Positions 32,701-39,161 of a stretch of DNA of 39,161 bases are shown piece after piece (the first letter of the stretch is position 1; every line of letters starts with the position of its first letter). A model generated the notes under the pieces. That model searched no databases. It saw nothing but the letters and a program-made list of their open reading frames with translations, and was not told the origin of the DNA. Both the position numbers and the translations under genes were made by a program. The stretch lies in contig JAKIUE010000008.1 of NCBI GenBank assembly GCA_021647715.1, positions 1-39,161 on the forward strand, read 5' to 3'. Origin of the DNA: Sulfurovum sp. Lineage in GTDB: Bacteria; Campylobacterota; Campylobacteria; Campylobacterales; Sulfurovaceae.

Positions 32701-32842
32701 TTTTGGAGTAAATTATTATCTCTCAGGACTACACTCTTACGCAGCAGGTGATCCTGTACCTATCCCTATGTGGGTGTATTATGCTGTAGCTAGTCTTTTT
32801 GTCCTTACCGTGCTTGCAGCTAGAAATAGAAAGTTAAGCTAG
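29753..32842 (+). CDS. ccsBA: CcsBA cytochrome c synthetase (fused ResB/ResC, system II)
   Basis: This 1,029-residue protein fuses both halves of the system II cytochrome c maturation haem lyase, which exports haem and attaches it to apocytochromes c in the periplasm. The N-terminal half is ResB/CcsB-like with four membrane helices and a large periplasmic domain (about 100-430, including EGIMHIREGETSN and NYRFFQSSYDPDEKGTVLSV). The C-terminal half (about 690-1029) is CcsA, with the WWD-type haem motif WGRYWGWDAKETWA at about 930. The fused form is characteristic of Campylobacterota. It would serve the cytochromes at 7441 and 20566. An FNR-like promoter precedes it. Confidence 0.95.
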   Translation: MKYIFSMKMAVLMLFLFAVIAGGATFIENDYGTQTAQALVYKTRWFEVFLAYFTAIVVYHIFKNKTYKSKPAVALFHFSFLIIAIGAALTRYIGYEGIMHIREGETSNTMVSAEKVLQVVVSDGETQNEFEKILFLSSMSKNSMNETLTLKNAQVEIELLEYLPTVEEKIVPDPKGKTMLEMKVSAGGQGKVHYFSKGDTKDFGSFYIAYEPTKELKDKPVFLIKGEVGALNFDFPFKIKTLNMDTKEPGEIKDGKAALTKRMLFQFGPNAVVLKDIHEKSRLKIFSNSYKTQSSMPEFIKLKVSVGDESKIIDFKPFSGRTGGLEKFTLGGVDINMRLGAKIIDVPFSIKLEKFTMDRYPGSMTPAAYSSDVVLIDKEEDINMPYKIFMNHVLDHRNYRFFQSSYDPDEKGTVLSVNHDPGTWPTYIGYILMTLGMLWSLFAPSGRFVKLLKKTRKLQSAAVSVMFIALLSSMPNNLQAATPTASAELTKIIENYDVEHAKNFGKLAVQDPRGRMKPMDTMAHEMISKITGRTSVLGLNPNQVLLGMITNPAKYQEVEMIKIGHEKIALDIGLPKETKFAKFSDFFTKESSYKIYDAIVESGRKKPLEQSKYDKELLKVDERVNVAFMAYQGSILRIYPKPNDVNNKWMAPMDALKTFPKEEASEVKISISAYFQMVEKGLSTGNWADANLALKGLHKIQKKYGSEVLPSQSHVAMEIWYNKLGLFSKLVPLYLFMGLILLVFAFINVLKPNFPMKRIMQGAWAILLIGFALHIIGLVLRWYVAGHAPWSNAYESIVVIAASTVLAGILLARRSPFALAGTAILAGITMGVAHMNFINPEITTLVPVLNSYWLMIHVATIISGDGFFGLGFILSFLVLILYVMRGKEGHENIDRAIKELTNLSEMSLIIGIFIFTIGNFLGGVWANESWGRYWGWDAKETWAAVTILVYATVLHLRFVPSLKSNFVFNMATTWAYFSVIMTYFGVNYYLSGLHSYAAGDPVPIPMWVYYAVASLFVLTVLAARNRKLS

Positions 32843-32897
32843 ATTTTTAACGTTTTTGATTACAATCATCTGGTAATTTAATTAAAAAGGAAAAAGA

Positions 32898-33302
32898 ATG
32901 TTAGAAGAGTTTAAAAAGTTTCTCATCGGTGGAAACATGGTAGATATGGCGGTAGGTTTTATATTTGGTGGTGCTTTTGGTACTGTGATTAAATCATTTG
33001 TAGATAACGTCATTATGCCACCAGTAGGTATGCTTATGGGTGGTGTAGATTTTTCACAATTATTTGTTAACTTGGGTGATAAAGAATATGCTACTATGGA
33101 AGCCTTAGATAAAGCTGGTGCTCCAGCGATTAAATATGGGCAATTTGTACAAGACACTATATCATTTATCATACTTGGTTTTGTATTGTTTATGATGATA
33201 AAAGCCTATAATAAACTTAAAGCAGCCGAGCCAGAAGAAGCACCTGCAACACCTGCAGATGAAGTTTTACTTGGAGAAATTAGAGATTTACTTAAAAAGT
33301 AA
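32898..33302 (+). CDS. mscL: Large-conductance mechanosensitive channel
   Basis: MscL opens under membrane tension during osmotic downshock. The protein has the family start FKKFLIGGNMVDMAVGFIFG (residues 5-24), helix 1 with AVGFIFGGAFGTVIKSFVDN, the conserved loop MPPVGMLMGGVDFSQLF, helix 2 (DTISFIILGFVLFMMIKAYN) and a charged C-terminal helix. The length of 134 is typical. An AAAAGG ribosome-binding site precedes it, and a strong bidirectional hairpin terminator follows the stop. Confidence 0.96.
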   Translation: MLEEFKKFLIGGNMVDMAVGFIFGGAFGTVIKSFVDNVIMPPVGMLMGGVDFSQLFVNLGDKEYATMEALDKAGAPAIKYGQFVQDTISFIILGFVLFMMIKAYNKLKAAEPEEAPATPADEVLLGEIRDLLKK

Positions 33303-33306
33303 AAAC

Positions 33307-33336
33307 AAAAACTTAAACCTCTTGGTTTAAGTTTTT
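33307..33336. terminator. Bidirectional terminator between mscL and tcdA
   Basis: A perfect 13-bp stem, AAAAACTTAAACC (33307-33319) with GGTTTAAGTTTTT (33324-33336), surrounds a TCTT loop. A-run on one side and T-run on the other let it stop transcription of mscL (plus) and of tcdA (minus). The tcdA stop codon lies inside the right arm. Confidence 0.85.
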
Positions 33337-33965
33337 AAAATTCGTTTTATCACTTCTGAACACACAGTTAATCCCACAGCACCCGTTACAGCAACACACG
33401 AACCCTTTTCTTTACATTTATCAACTTCCGGAGAGAATACTACTGTAAAATTTCTATCGAACTTTACTTTTTTTAATTCATTACGTATTTTACGAGCTAG
33501 GGCATCACCATGTGTTTTCCAGATGGAGGCTACTTCTATCTTAGATGCATCATAGCGTTTAGCAGAGCCTAAAGCCATGATGAGTTTTTTGTAACACTTC
33601 TTCGCAATTTCTATTTTGACTCTAGTGCTATCAGCTGCGTCTATCACGATGTCAAAGGGGGAAAAATCAAAGCTTTCTACCCATGACATGTCCATGCGCT
33701 GATTGATGGTCTTAACACTAGGGTAGAGCTCTTTAAGTCTATCTACTTTGACCATCCCCACAGCCTCAGAGCCTATCTGTCTGTTTTGGTTGGTCTCGTC
33801 GTAAACGTCAAAGTCCAGTATAGTGATGTCACTCACTCCTGACCGATAAAGGCAGTCAAGCGCATAAGAACCTACACCACCTACACCTAATATGAGTATT
33901 TTGGCTTTTTGAAGTTTTGCAAAGTCTTCATCTCCAAAGAGCATACGACAACGTTCATATCTCAT
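33327..33965 (-). CDS. tcdA: tRNA threonylcarbamoyladenosine dehydratase (TcdA/ThiF-like)
   Basis: E1-like ATP-dependent enzyme that cyclises t6A37 of tRNA to ct6A. It begins with RYERCRMLFGDEDF, has the nucleotide-binding GVGGVGSYALDCL (27-39), LDFDVYDETNQNRQI (with the acidic and arginine ligands) and IVIDAADS, then an end with GSCVAVTGAVGLTVCSEVIK. At 212 residues it is shorter than E. coli TcdA (268) and lacks the extended C-terminal region, as in some related bacteria. Other ThiF/MoeB-like proteins are possible but usually have zinc-binding CxxC pairs, absent here. ATG at 33965 overlaps the surE stop by one base (TAATG). Confidence 0.85.
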   Translation of the reverse strand: MRYERCRMLFGDEDFAKLQKAKILILGVGGVGSYALDCLYRSGVSDITILDFDVYDETNQNRQIGSEAVGMVKVDRLKELYPSVKTINQRMDMSWVESFDFSPFDIVIDAADSTRVKIEIAKKCYKKLIMALGSAKRYDASKIEVASIWKTHGDALARKIRNELKKVKFDRNFTVVFSPEVDKCKEKGSCVAVTGAVGLTVCSEVIKRILKT

Positions 33966-34744
33966 TAGAACCATTCACTTAAAGATTTAATGTCATCATG
34001 TGAAGTCATATCGAGATGAACAGGAGTGACTGAGACATAGCCGTCACTCACAGCTTCAAAGTCAGTAGTATGTCCCTTTGTCTCTAGCCACTCTAGTCTG
34101 GGGAGCCCTATCCAGTAGTATTCTTTTCCTCTGGGATTGTGATGTACTTCTGCATGAAAGCCGTACTTTTTGTTTCCTGCACGTGTGACTTTAAAACCTT
34201 TGCACTCGTCAGAGGCCATGGGAGGTATATTTACATTGAGAAACTTACGTTCAGGCAAAGGAAAATTACCGTCAAATATTTTCTTTACTAGGGTTGCTAT
34301 GCTTTCCTTAGCTAAGTCATATCCAAGGGTTTTTATGGTCTCTCCACCGTTGTTATATACTTGGCTGATAGCTATGGCAGGGATGTCTTGTAGTACCGCT
34401 TCCATGGCAGCCGATGCCGTACCCGAGTAGGTGATGTCCTCTCCCATGTTCGCACCTATGTTAATGCCTGAGATGACAATATCCGGCTTGTTATCTTTGT
34501 CATAAATCTTGTTTAGGGCTAGAAACACACAGTCTGTGGGTGTACCATCATCAAGTTTGTAGAAGTCTGGTTGTATTTCTACAAAAGAAAGTGGGCGAGT
34601 GAGGGTGAGTGAATGTCCACAAGCAGATTTTTCAGTAGTAGGTGCTACGACAGTGACATGTCCTAAAGGTTTAAGAGCGTCAACAAGAGCCAAAAGCCCT
34701 TTGGAGTCAAAGCCATCGTCATTAGTGACTAAAATATGTTTCAT
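33965..34744 (-). CDS. surE: 5'/3'-nucleotidase SurE
   Basis: Metal-dependent phosphatase active on nucleoside monophosphates, often linked to stationary phase survival. The N-terminus MKHILVTNDDGFDSKGL supplies the metal ligands N8, D9 and D10; APTTEKSACGHSLTL contains the conserved Ser, and SGINIGANMGEDITYSGTAS holds the active-site N and the family signature. The length of 259 is usual. It is followed by tcdA with a one-base overlap, and the two form a minus-strand operon divergent from greA. Confidence 0.96.
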   Translation of the reverse strand: MKHILVTNDDGFDSKGLLALVDALKPLGHVTVVAPTTEKSACGHSLTLTRPLSFVEIQPDFYKLDDGTPTDCVFLALNKIYDKDNKPDIVISGINIGANMGEDITYSGTASAAMEAVLQDIPAIAISQVYNNGGETIKTLGYDLAKESIATLVKKIFDGNFPLPERKFLNVNIPPMASDECKGFKVTRAGNKKYGFHAEVHHNPRGKEYYWIGLPRLEWLETKGHTTDFEAVSDGYVSVTPVHLDMTSHDDIKSLSEWF

Positions 34745-34830
34745 TGAAATTCTTTAATTTTAAATTTATAATTGCTATTATAACTAATTTGCTATAATAC
34801 CTATAATGAATAACTAAACAAGGATAAAAC

Positions 34831-35319
34831 GTGCAAAAAGAGCCGATGTTAGAAATAACATATAAAAAATTATCAGAAGAATTAGAACAACTTAAAACAC
34901 ATGAACGAGGAAACATAGCAGCCATCATAGATGAAGCAAGAGCACAAGGTGATTTAAAAGAAAATGCGGAGTATCATGCAGCCAAAGATGAACAAGGACT
35001 TATGGAAGCACGTATTGCAGAACTTACAGACATTGTAGGTAGGGCACAGGTTGTTGACCCCTCAACTTTAGGGCATGACCGTGTAAGTTTTGGTTCGACA
35101 GTAGAGCTTATAGATCAAGAGTCAGATGAAGAACTAACCTATGCGATAGTAGGTGGTCAAGAGTCAAACCCTAGTCAAGGGCTTATCTCTATTCAGTCTC
35201 CGATGGCAAAGGCACTTTTAGGGAGAGAAGAGGGTGATGAAGTGAGTATTACATTACCAGCAGGTACAAAAATGTATGATATTGAAAAAATATCGTATGT
35301 TGAAATAAATTTAGATTAA
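34831..35319 (+). CDS. greA: Transcription elongation factor GreA
   Basis: GreA rescues backtracked RNA polymerase by stimulating transcript cleavage. Its coiled-coil N-terminus includes YKKLSEELEQLKTHERGNIA and RAQGDLKENAEYHAAKDEQG, whose acidic tip (D and E residues in DLKENAEY) acts at the polymerase active site. The globular C-terminal domain contains FGSTVELIDQES, IVGGQESNPSQGLISIQSP and GREEGDEVSITLPAG. The start is GTG at 34831, with AGGA seven bases upstream, giving 162 residues. ArgC follows 11 bp downstream, an unusual but simple operon. Confidence 0.96.
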   Translation: MQKEPMLEITYKKLSEELEQLKTHERGNIAAIIDEARAQGDLKENAEYHAAKDEQGLMEARIAELTDIVGRAQVVDPSTLGHDRVSFGSTVELIDQESDEELTYAIVGGQESNPSQGLISIQSPMAKALLGREEGDEVSITLPAGTKMYDIEKISYVEINLD

Positions 35320-35330
35320 AGTGAGATAGC

Positions 35331-36338
35331 ATGATAAATGTAGGTATAGTTGGTGCGAGTGGATACACTGGCTTAGAACTGGTAAAAATGCTAATCACGC
35401 ATAATGGATTTAAACTAACCTATCTAGCCACTACGCAAGGTGATATAAGTGTAGAGGAGTTACATCCTTCACTTGTAGATGTGATAAGCCTTCCTGTAAA
35501 AAAAGCAGATGTCAATATAGTGGCTGAGCGTTGTGAACTTGTCTTTCTGGCACTTCCTCATAAAGCTTCTATGGGGTTTGCAAAAGAATTACTTGATCGG
35601 GGTGTCAAAGTAGTAGACCTCTCTGCTGATTATCGTCTGGAACTAGATACTTATGAAGAAAACTATTGTCCTCATGAAGATAAAGAGAATTTAGATGCGT
35701 CTGTGTATGCTCTAGTAGAGTACTATCGTGAAGCATTAAAGAAGACGAAGCTAGCAGCAGGACCTGGGTGTTATCCAACTGCCACGTTACTGGGTATATT
35801 ACCTTTTGTCCCATATTTAGATATAAATGCACCTCTTTTTGTAGATGCGAAGTCAGGACTTACAGGTGCGGGTAAAAAGCTCTCTGAAGATTCACACTTT
35901 GTAAATATGAATGAAAATATCTTTGCCTATAAAGCGATGGATCACCGTCATCAGCCTGAGATTACAGAGAAGATTGAGAAGATTCACGGAGTAAAGCTCA
36001 ATGTAAACTTTGTACCACATCTCATACCTGTGACACGTGGTGAACTTGTATCTGTCTATGGAACACTCAAAGAGGACATTGACCCACTAGCCATACTAAA
36101 AGAACACTACAAAGATGACCCATTTATACGTATACGTGAAACACCAGTAGACATCAAAAGTACGGCGGGTACGCACTTTTGTGACATCTATGCAAAAAGA
36201 AAAGGCAATGCGTTGTTTGTCTCTTCTGCCATAGATAATTTGCTACGAGGTGCATCATCTCAGGCATTGGCTGCGGCGAACCTCATGTGTGGGTATGATG
36301 AGGGGATGGGATTGCCAGTGATTCCTTACATGCCGTAA
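35331..36338 (+). CDS. argC: N-acetyl-gamma-glutamyl-phosphate reductase
   Basis: Third step of arginine biosynthesis: NADPH-dependent reduction of N-acetylglutamyl phosphate to the semialdehyde. The Rossmann loop is GASGYTG (8-14), and the catalytic Cys is 147 in AAGPGCYPTATLLG. Other family segments are VVDLSADYR, KSGLTGAGKK, HRHQPEI and the C-terminal VSSAIDNLLRGASSQALAAA. The protein is 335 residues, normal for the type 1 enzyme. It follows greA closely. Two identical-stem hairpins lie between it and the next gene. Confidence 0.97.
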   Translation: MINVGIVGASGYTGLELVKMLITHNGFKLTYLATTQGDISVEELHPSLVDVISLPVKKADVNIVAERCELVFLALPHKASMGFAKELLDRGVKVVDLSADYRLELDTYEENYCPHEDKENLDASVYALVEYYREALKKTKLAAGPGCYPTATLLGILPFVPYLDINAPLFVDAKSGLTGAGKKLSEDSHFVNMNENIFAYKAMDHRHQPEITEKIEKIHGVKLNVNFVPHLIPVTRGELVSVYGTLKEDIDPLAILKEHYKDDPFIRIRETPVDIKSTAGTHFCDIYAKRKGNALFVSSAIDNLLRGASSQALAAANLMCGYDEGMGLPVIPYMP

Positions 36339-36350
36339 CTTATAGGTATA

Positions 36351-36372
36351 GGTGTTGTCCCATTACAACACC
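36351..36372. terminator. Hairpin 1 of a tandem pair after argC
   Basis: GGTGTTGT (36351-36358) pairs with ACAACACC (36365-36372) around CCCATT; TTTT follows directly. It lies 13 bp after the argC stop and fits a short intrinsic terminator. Confidence 0.5.
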
Positions 36373-36394
36373 TTTTAGAGTTATATAATTATTT

Positions 36395-36416
36395 GGTGTT
36401 GTGAGGGCACAACACC
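36395..36416. repeat. Hairpin 2, the same stem as hairpin 1 with a different loop
   Basis: GGTGTTGT (36395-36402) and ACAACACC (36409-36416) repeat the first hairpin's stem exactly, with loop GAGGGC. The two hairpins are separated by 22 bp, mostly T and A. The second has no T run and lies about 20 bp before the next start codon. Confidence 0.5.
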
Positions 36417-36435
36417 CTACAAAAGAGGCTAGTTA

Positions 36436-37119
36436 ATGATACAGATACAAGAAAATGCCATCTTCATAGCAGACTCCCATTACCCTCATCATGGAGATGA
36501 TTTTCGCCAACTGCTTCAAAAGATAAACAATAAAGAGATACTTACCCAGCAACTCTTTTTGATGGGTGACAACTTTGATTTACTCTTTGGGCATAACGAC
36601 CATATACAAACTTTTTCCAAAGAAGTCATAGATTTACTCCAAACACTTTCAAAGACCATAGAGATATATTATTTTGAAGGTAATCATGACTTCTGTCTAT
36701 CTAATATATTTACAAATATGAATGTCTATAGCAGAGATGAGCAACCCGTAGAGTTTTCACTGGGTGGTAAAAAAGTAGCACTATCTCATGGTGATAAATA
36801 TACGACAGGCTTTGCTTATGACTTTTATTGTAAGGTGTTACGTAACAAAATCACACTCACACTTTTAAGACCATTTGAAAAAATTATTATCAATCACCGT
36901 ATAAAAAAACTCTCAGAAAAAAAGATATGTCACACTTTTAAAGGTTTTGACAAACGTGTGGAATCGATACTTGAACATTATAAAGATGTAGACCTAGTCA
37001 TAGAAGGGCATTTCCACCAGTCTAAAGTGATAGGAAAATACATCTCTTTACCTTCACAGGCATGTCAAGGCTTAGTTGGAGTGGTAGAAGAGGGTGAAGT
37101 GGTATTTAAAAAGCTCTAA
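36436..37119 (+). CDS. UDP-2,3-diacylglucosamine hydrolase-like metallophosphoesterase (LpxH-like)
   Basis: A calcineurin-like phosphoesterase with all five metal motifs: D13-x-H15 in IADSHYPHH, GDNFDLLFG (D45), GNHDF (82-86), SHGDK (H118) and GHFH (191-194). Motif set, size (227) and the loop after GDNFDLLFG resemble LpxH, which hydrolyses UDP-2,3-diacylglucosamine to lipid X in lipid A synthesis. LpxH-like enzymes are found in Campylobacterota, but other phosphoesterases with this motif order cannot be excluded. It overlaps the next gene by one base (TAATG), so they are translated together. Confidence 0.78.
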   Translation: MIQIQENAIFIADSHYPHHGDDFRQLLQKINNKEILTQQLFLMGDNFDLLFGHNDHIQTFSKEVIDLLQTLSKTIEIYYFEGNHDFCLSNIFTNMNVYSRDEQPVEFSLGGKKVALSHGDKYTTGFAYDFYCKVLRNKITLTLLRPFEKIIINHRIKKLSEKKICHTFKGFDKRVESILEHYKDVDLVIEGHFHQSKVIGKYISLPSQACQGLVGVVEEGEVVFKKL

Positions 37120-37541
37120 TGACATACATTACACTCTTTGTAGTCTCTTTCTTGGCTGCGACATTACTTCCATTAGGGAGTGAAGCATTATTTGTCTATG
37201 ATATCTCACAAAATTATCCTTTGATATTTTTATGGATTGTTGCAACGGTGGGTAATACTATGGGTTCTATATTTAACTACTGGCTAGGTTGTAAAGGTGA
37301 GGCATATCTGATAAAAAAAGGACATGTAACAGAAAAAAAGATGGATAATGCTAAAGGATTATTTGATAGGTATGGTGGATGGATGCTACTCTTGTCATGG
37401 GTTCCCATCATTGGTGACCCCTTGACCTTTGTAGCTGGAGTGTTACGTTATAACTTTAAGTACTTTGTTTTTATCGTTTTTATTGCTAAAGGCACACGCT
37501 ACGCAGTGGTTAGTTTTTTAGCAAGTTCTTTGTCTGTGTAA
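37119..37541 (+). CDS. DedA/YqaA-like small membrane protein
   Basis: A 140-residue protein with three to four hydrophobic segments. It contains the DedA-type pattern VATVGNTMGSIFNYWLGCKG (residues about 41-60), a likely re-entrant loop, and later FDRYGGWMLLLSWVPIIGDP, in which G-x-x-x-x-x-x-W/R-x-P-x-x-x-D-P follows the family. YqaA-type proteins are short relatives of DedA flippases linked to undecaprenyl phosphate or phospholipid movement. It is coupled to the LpxH-like gene, suggesting an envelope role. Its end overlaps the end of the convergent DUF3817 gene by 43 bp. Confidence 0.82.
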   Translation: MTYITLFVVSFLAATLLPLGSEALFVYDISQNYPLIFLWIVATVGNTMGSIFNYWLGCKGEAYLIKKGHVTEKKMDNAKGLFDRYGGWMLLLSWVPIIGDPLTFVAGVLRYNFKYFVFIVFIAKGTRYAVVSFLASSLSV

Positions 37542-37792
37542 AAACTTCCAAAAGGAATAAGTGAAAGTAGCGTATATTTTCCCATCTCTTTCCATGTGAG
37601 TCCCGCTTCTTTTTTTGCTTCAAAAATTTGGTAAATAAATGCAAAGACAAGTAGGCCATGAAGCATACCTACTATTTTAGTGGCCATTGGTATATCTAGC
37701 ATATATTTCATAGGCATTGCTATAAAGAGTAAGATTAGGAATGAAATTCCCTCTATTTTGTTGATTAGTTTAAATCTTTTTAATTCGGGCAT
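37499..37792 (-). CDS. DUF3817 family membrane protein
   Basis: This 97-residue protein has the DUF3817 layout: FKLINKIEGISFLILLFIAM, then PMKYMLDIP, a second helix (ATKIVGMLHGLLVFAFIYQI) carrying the conserved G-x-x-H-G, and a third near KYTLLSLIPFGSFY. Three transmembrane helices are likely. Function is unknown for the family. The last 43 bp overlap the convergent YqaA-like gene, so each strand uses a different frame there; both proteins look normal in that segment (SFYTDKELAKKL here, AVVSFLASSLSV there). Confidence 0.85.
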   Translation of the reverse strand: MPELKRFKLINKIEGISFLILLFIAMPMKYMLDIPMATKIVGMLHGLLVFAFIYQIFEAKKEAGLTWKEMGKYTLLSLIPFGSFYTDKELAKKLTTA

Positions 37793-37845
37793 TTTTTATC
37801 CTATTTTAAATTTTAGAGAGTATATCGTAACTAGATTAATATGCT

Positions 37846-38766
37846 TTACCCAATCAACTTGGCACACAAATCAAACCTATTATGCGTCATTAAATGTACC
37901 TTACCATGTTCTTTCATCACATCATCAAAAATAGATTTTGAAAGGTTGTATCCTATTTCTTTCTCTTTTTCTATGCCGTCCATAGAGGCTAGATTCATAT
38001 CATCTATAATACTTTTAGGTACAGAGATACCTGGTACTTTATCGTTGATGAAGTTAGCAGTTCTTGCACTTACTATGGGAAACTGTCCAAGGACTAGTTG
38101 AGCTTGTTTTGCTGTATCTCTAATGCTTTGGTGTTTTGCTTCTTCAAAAACCTCTAAGAGTTCTTTTGCACCTTCTAAGTCATAGACAGGTTGAGTAATA
38201 ATGGCACGTGCCCCATAATTTAATTTTTTAACCATACGTTTTTGCAGTTTTTTCATATCTCTTGCATAAGAGTTTGCTACTGCAAAAGGATAGATGGGTT
38301 TGGGTGCAGGGTTTAGGAGCTTATTTGAATAGGATACCCCATTATTTAAGTGATAAATAATGCTTAATAATAGTGTAGAATCACGTTCTACAACACCTTT
38401 AACTTCTGGTTGATCTGAATACTTTGCAGGGTCACCTGTGAGTGCAAGGATGCATCGTAAATCAAAGTCATTTGCTCCAAGTAAAGTTGACTGTAGTGAG
38501 AGCTTGTTCTTATCTCTCATACTCATGGTAGCGATGACAGGCTTACCAAACTCTTGTTGTATCTTGATAGCAGAAAGAACCCCTGACATTTTTAGTTTGG
38601 CTAGTGGGTTGTCCGTACATGAGAAGCCTGATACCTTTTCATGTAACTTGTGTTTACGTATATCTTCTATGAGACCATCTATAGATGCTCCATGTGGGGG
38701 ATTGACTTCAATGGTTATAAATTTTTCTGTCTTATGACATAGAAAATCACAAAATTCTTTAAACAT
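37846..38766 (-). CDS. metF: Methylenetetrahydrofolate reductase-like protein
   Basis: TIM-barrel flavoprotein of the MetF family (306 residues), reducing 5,10-methylene-THF to 5-methyl-THF for methionine synthesis. Features include the early ITIEVNPPHGA with the catalytic-type Glu, VSGFSCTDNPLAKLKMSGV, HMSMRD-like VIATMSMRDKNK, LALTGDPAKY, VANSYARDMKKLQKRMVKKL, GARAIITQPVYD and QFPIVSARTANFIN. The order is that of MetF. N-P-P-H-G in place of the usual F-F-P-P-K marks it as a divergent member (the type common in some bacteria without E. coli-like MetF). It is divergent from serB across 67 bp. Confidence 0.85.
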   Translation of the reverse strand: MFKEFCDFLCHKTEKFITIEVNPPHGASIDGLIEDIRKHKLHEKVSGFSCTDNPLAKLKMSGVLSAIKIQQEFGKPVIATMSMRDKNKLSLQSTLLGANDFDLRCILALTGDPAKYSDQPEVKGVVERDSTLLLSIIYHLNNGVSYSNKLLNPAPKPIYPFAVANSYARDMKKLQKRMVKKLNYGARAIITQPVYDLEGAKELLEVFEEAKHQSIRDTAKQAQLVLGQFPIVSARTANFINDKVPGISVPKSIIDDMNLASMDGIEKEKEIGYNLSKSIFDDVMKEHGKVHLMTHNRFDLCAKLIG

Positions 38767-38833
38767 GATAATACTCTTTATATTTTTATTTTATTGTTAT
38801 AATTCTATCTAAAAAATACATAGAGGTATACAT

Positions 38834-39161
38834 ATGTCTAAACTAGCAGTGTTTGATTTTGATTCTACATTAATGGATGGAGAGACGATTGACTTTTTTG
38901 CAGAGGTGCTTGGGTTTAAAGATAAGGTTGTTGCTATCACGGAACGTGCTATGGCTGGAGAGCTTGACTTTTATACTTCTCTTGTAGAACGTGTGGCATT
39001 ATTAAAAGGATTACCCCAGTCTAAAGTAGAAGCAATATGTACTACGTTACCTATGATGCCTGGAGCTAAAGAAGTTGTGTTAGGACTAAAAGAACGTGGA
39101 TATACGGTAGTTTGTTTTTCTGGTGGTTTTAGAGATGCAACAAAGCCAGCATGTAAAGCGT
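38834..39161 (+). CDS. serB: Phosphoserine phosphatase (partial, runs off right edge)
   Basis: HAD-superfamily phosphatase for the last step of serine biosynthesis. It begins MSKLAVFDFDSTLMDGETID, with nucleophile D8 and general acid D10 in DFDST; residues E and R of the SerB cap (ETIDFFAEV, ELDFYTSLVERVALLKG) follow, then MMPGAKEVVLGLKERGYTVV and CFSGGF (motif II S-G-G-F). The first about 109 residues are visible. Good AGAGG ribosome-binding site. SerB is the best fit, though short HAD phosphatases with the same pattern exist. Confidence 0.88.
   Translation, partial: MSKLAVFDFDSTLMDGETIDFFAEVLGFKDKVVAITERAMAGELDFYTSLVERVALLKGLPQSKVEAICTTLPMMPGAKEVVLGLKERGYTVVCFSGGFRDATKPACKA

Noticed and set aside
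5684-39161. CRISPR array, tRNA or rRNA genes in the Campylobacterota segment
   Set aside because: No regularly spaced direct repeats, cloverleaf-like segments or rRNA-like stretches were seen. Absence was judged by eye only.

Overview
The window looks like a composite (chimeric) contig. Its main body, from about 5.7 kb to the right end, is one coherent stretch of Campylobacterota chromosome, probably Sulfurovum/Sulfurimonas-like. The support is low GC, a fused ResB-ResC type CcsBA haem lyase, c553-type and multihaem cytochromes, an OprD-type porin, and the general set of housekeeping genes. The first 5.7 kb comes from at least three other sources. Positions 1 to about 640 (minus strand) encode an FtsK-like N-terminal membrane region from a higher-GC bacterium, possibly a spirochaete. 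Positions about 640 to 3815 are thaumarchaeal (Nitrosopumilus-like): the start of primase large subunit priL, endonuclease IV, archaeal glycyl-tRNA synthetase and the start of a DPM1-like glycosyltransferase, with archaeal box A promoters and short or absent leaders. Positions about 3796 to 5685 (minus strand) are a piece of a bacterial integron cassette array. These source assignments rest on protein motifs and composition, without any database search.

The integron piece is the most unusual part. Read on the minus strand it holds a truncated gene remnant followed by an attC site (5420 to 5318), then a complete 1,007-bp cassette (5323 to 4317) carrying an SRPBCC-domain gene and an overlapping MarR regulator and ending in a second attC (4378 to 4311), and then the start of a third cassette with a retron-type reverse transcriptase cut off at about 3796. 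The first bases of the complete cassette (GTTATAAG) are exactly complementary to the R'' box of its own attC (CTTATAAC), and the longer attC has extrahelical bases on one arm only, as expected of genuine attC sites. No integrase is present in the window.

Campylobacterota part, left to right. 5.7-7.4 kb: TetR regulator with two matching operators, an AhpD-like protein and a hot-dog-fold protein. 7.4-10.4 kb: cytochrome c553-like protein, DUF2237, TRIC/UPF0126 channel-like protein, YcxB-like protein, an FNR-class regulator and a DUF1289 protein. 10.4-13.1 kb (minus): two paralogous serine hydrolases around a small exported protein, then a Gly-rich DUF533 protein. 13.2-17.2 kb: mltB, rlmH, a DksA-like protein, a membrane protein and dus. 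17.2-22.8 kb: CopD-like membrane protein, PqiA-like protein, a porin/pentahaem cytochrome operon, a tiny exported Cys-x-Cys peptide and a TauE-like exporter. 22.8-29.1 kb: uvrA-polA-SUMF1-like operon. 29.1-33.3 kb: SCP2-like protein, ccsBA and mscL. 33.3-36.3 kb: tcdA/surE (minus), greA and argC. 36.4 kb to the end: LpxH-like hydrolase, DedA/YqaA-like protein, DUF3817, MetF-like reductase and the start of serB.

Regulatory threads: an FNR-class regulator is encoded at 9610, with the E-x-x-S-R recognition signature. FNR-like boxes lie at the class II position (-41.5 relative to the inferred start) upstream of the CopD-like gene and upstream of ccsBA. The electron-transport genes (c553, pentahaem cytochrome, ccsBA) suggest a periplasmic, haem-rich respiratory lifestyle. 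No CRISPR array, tRNA, rRNA or IS element was recognised.
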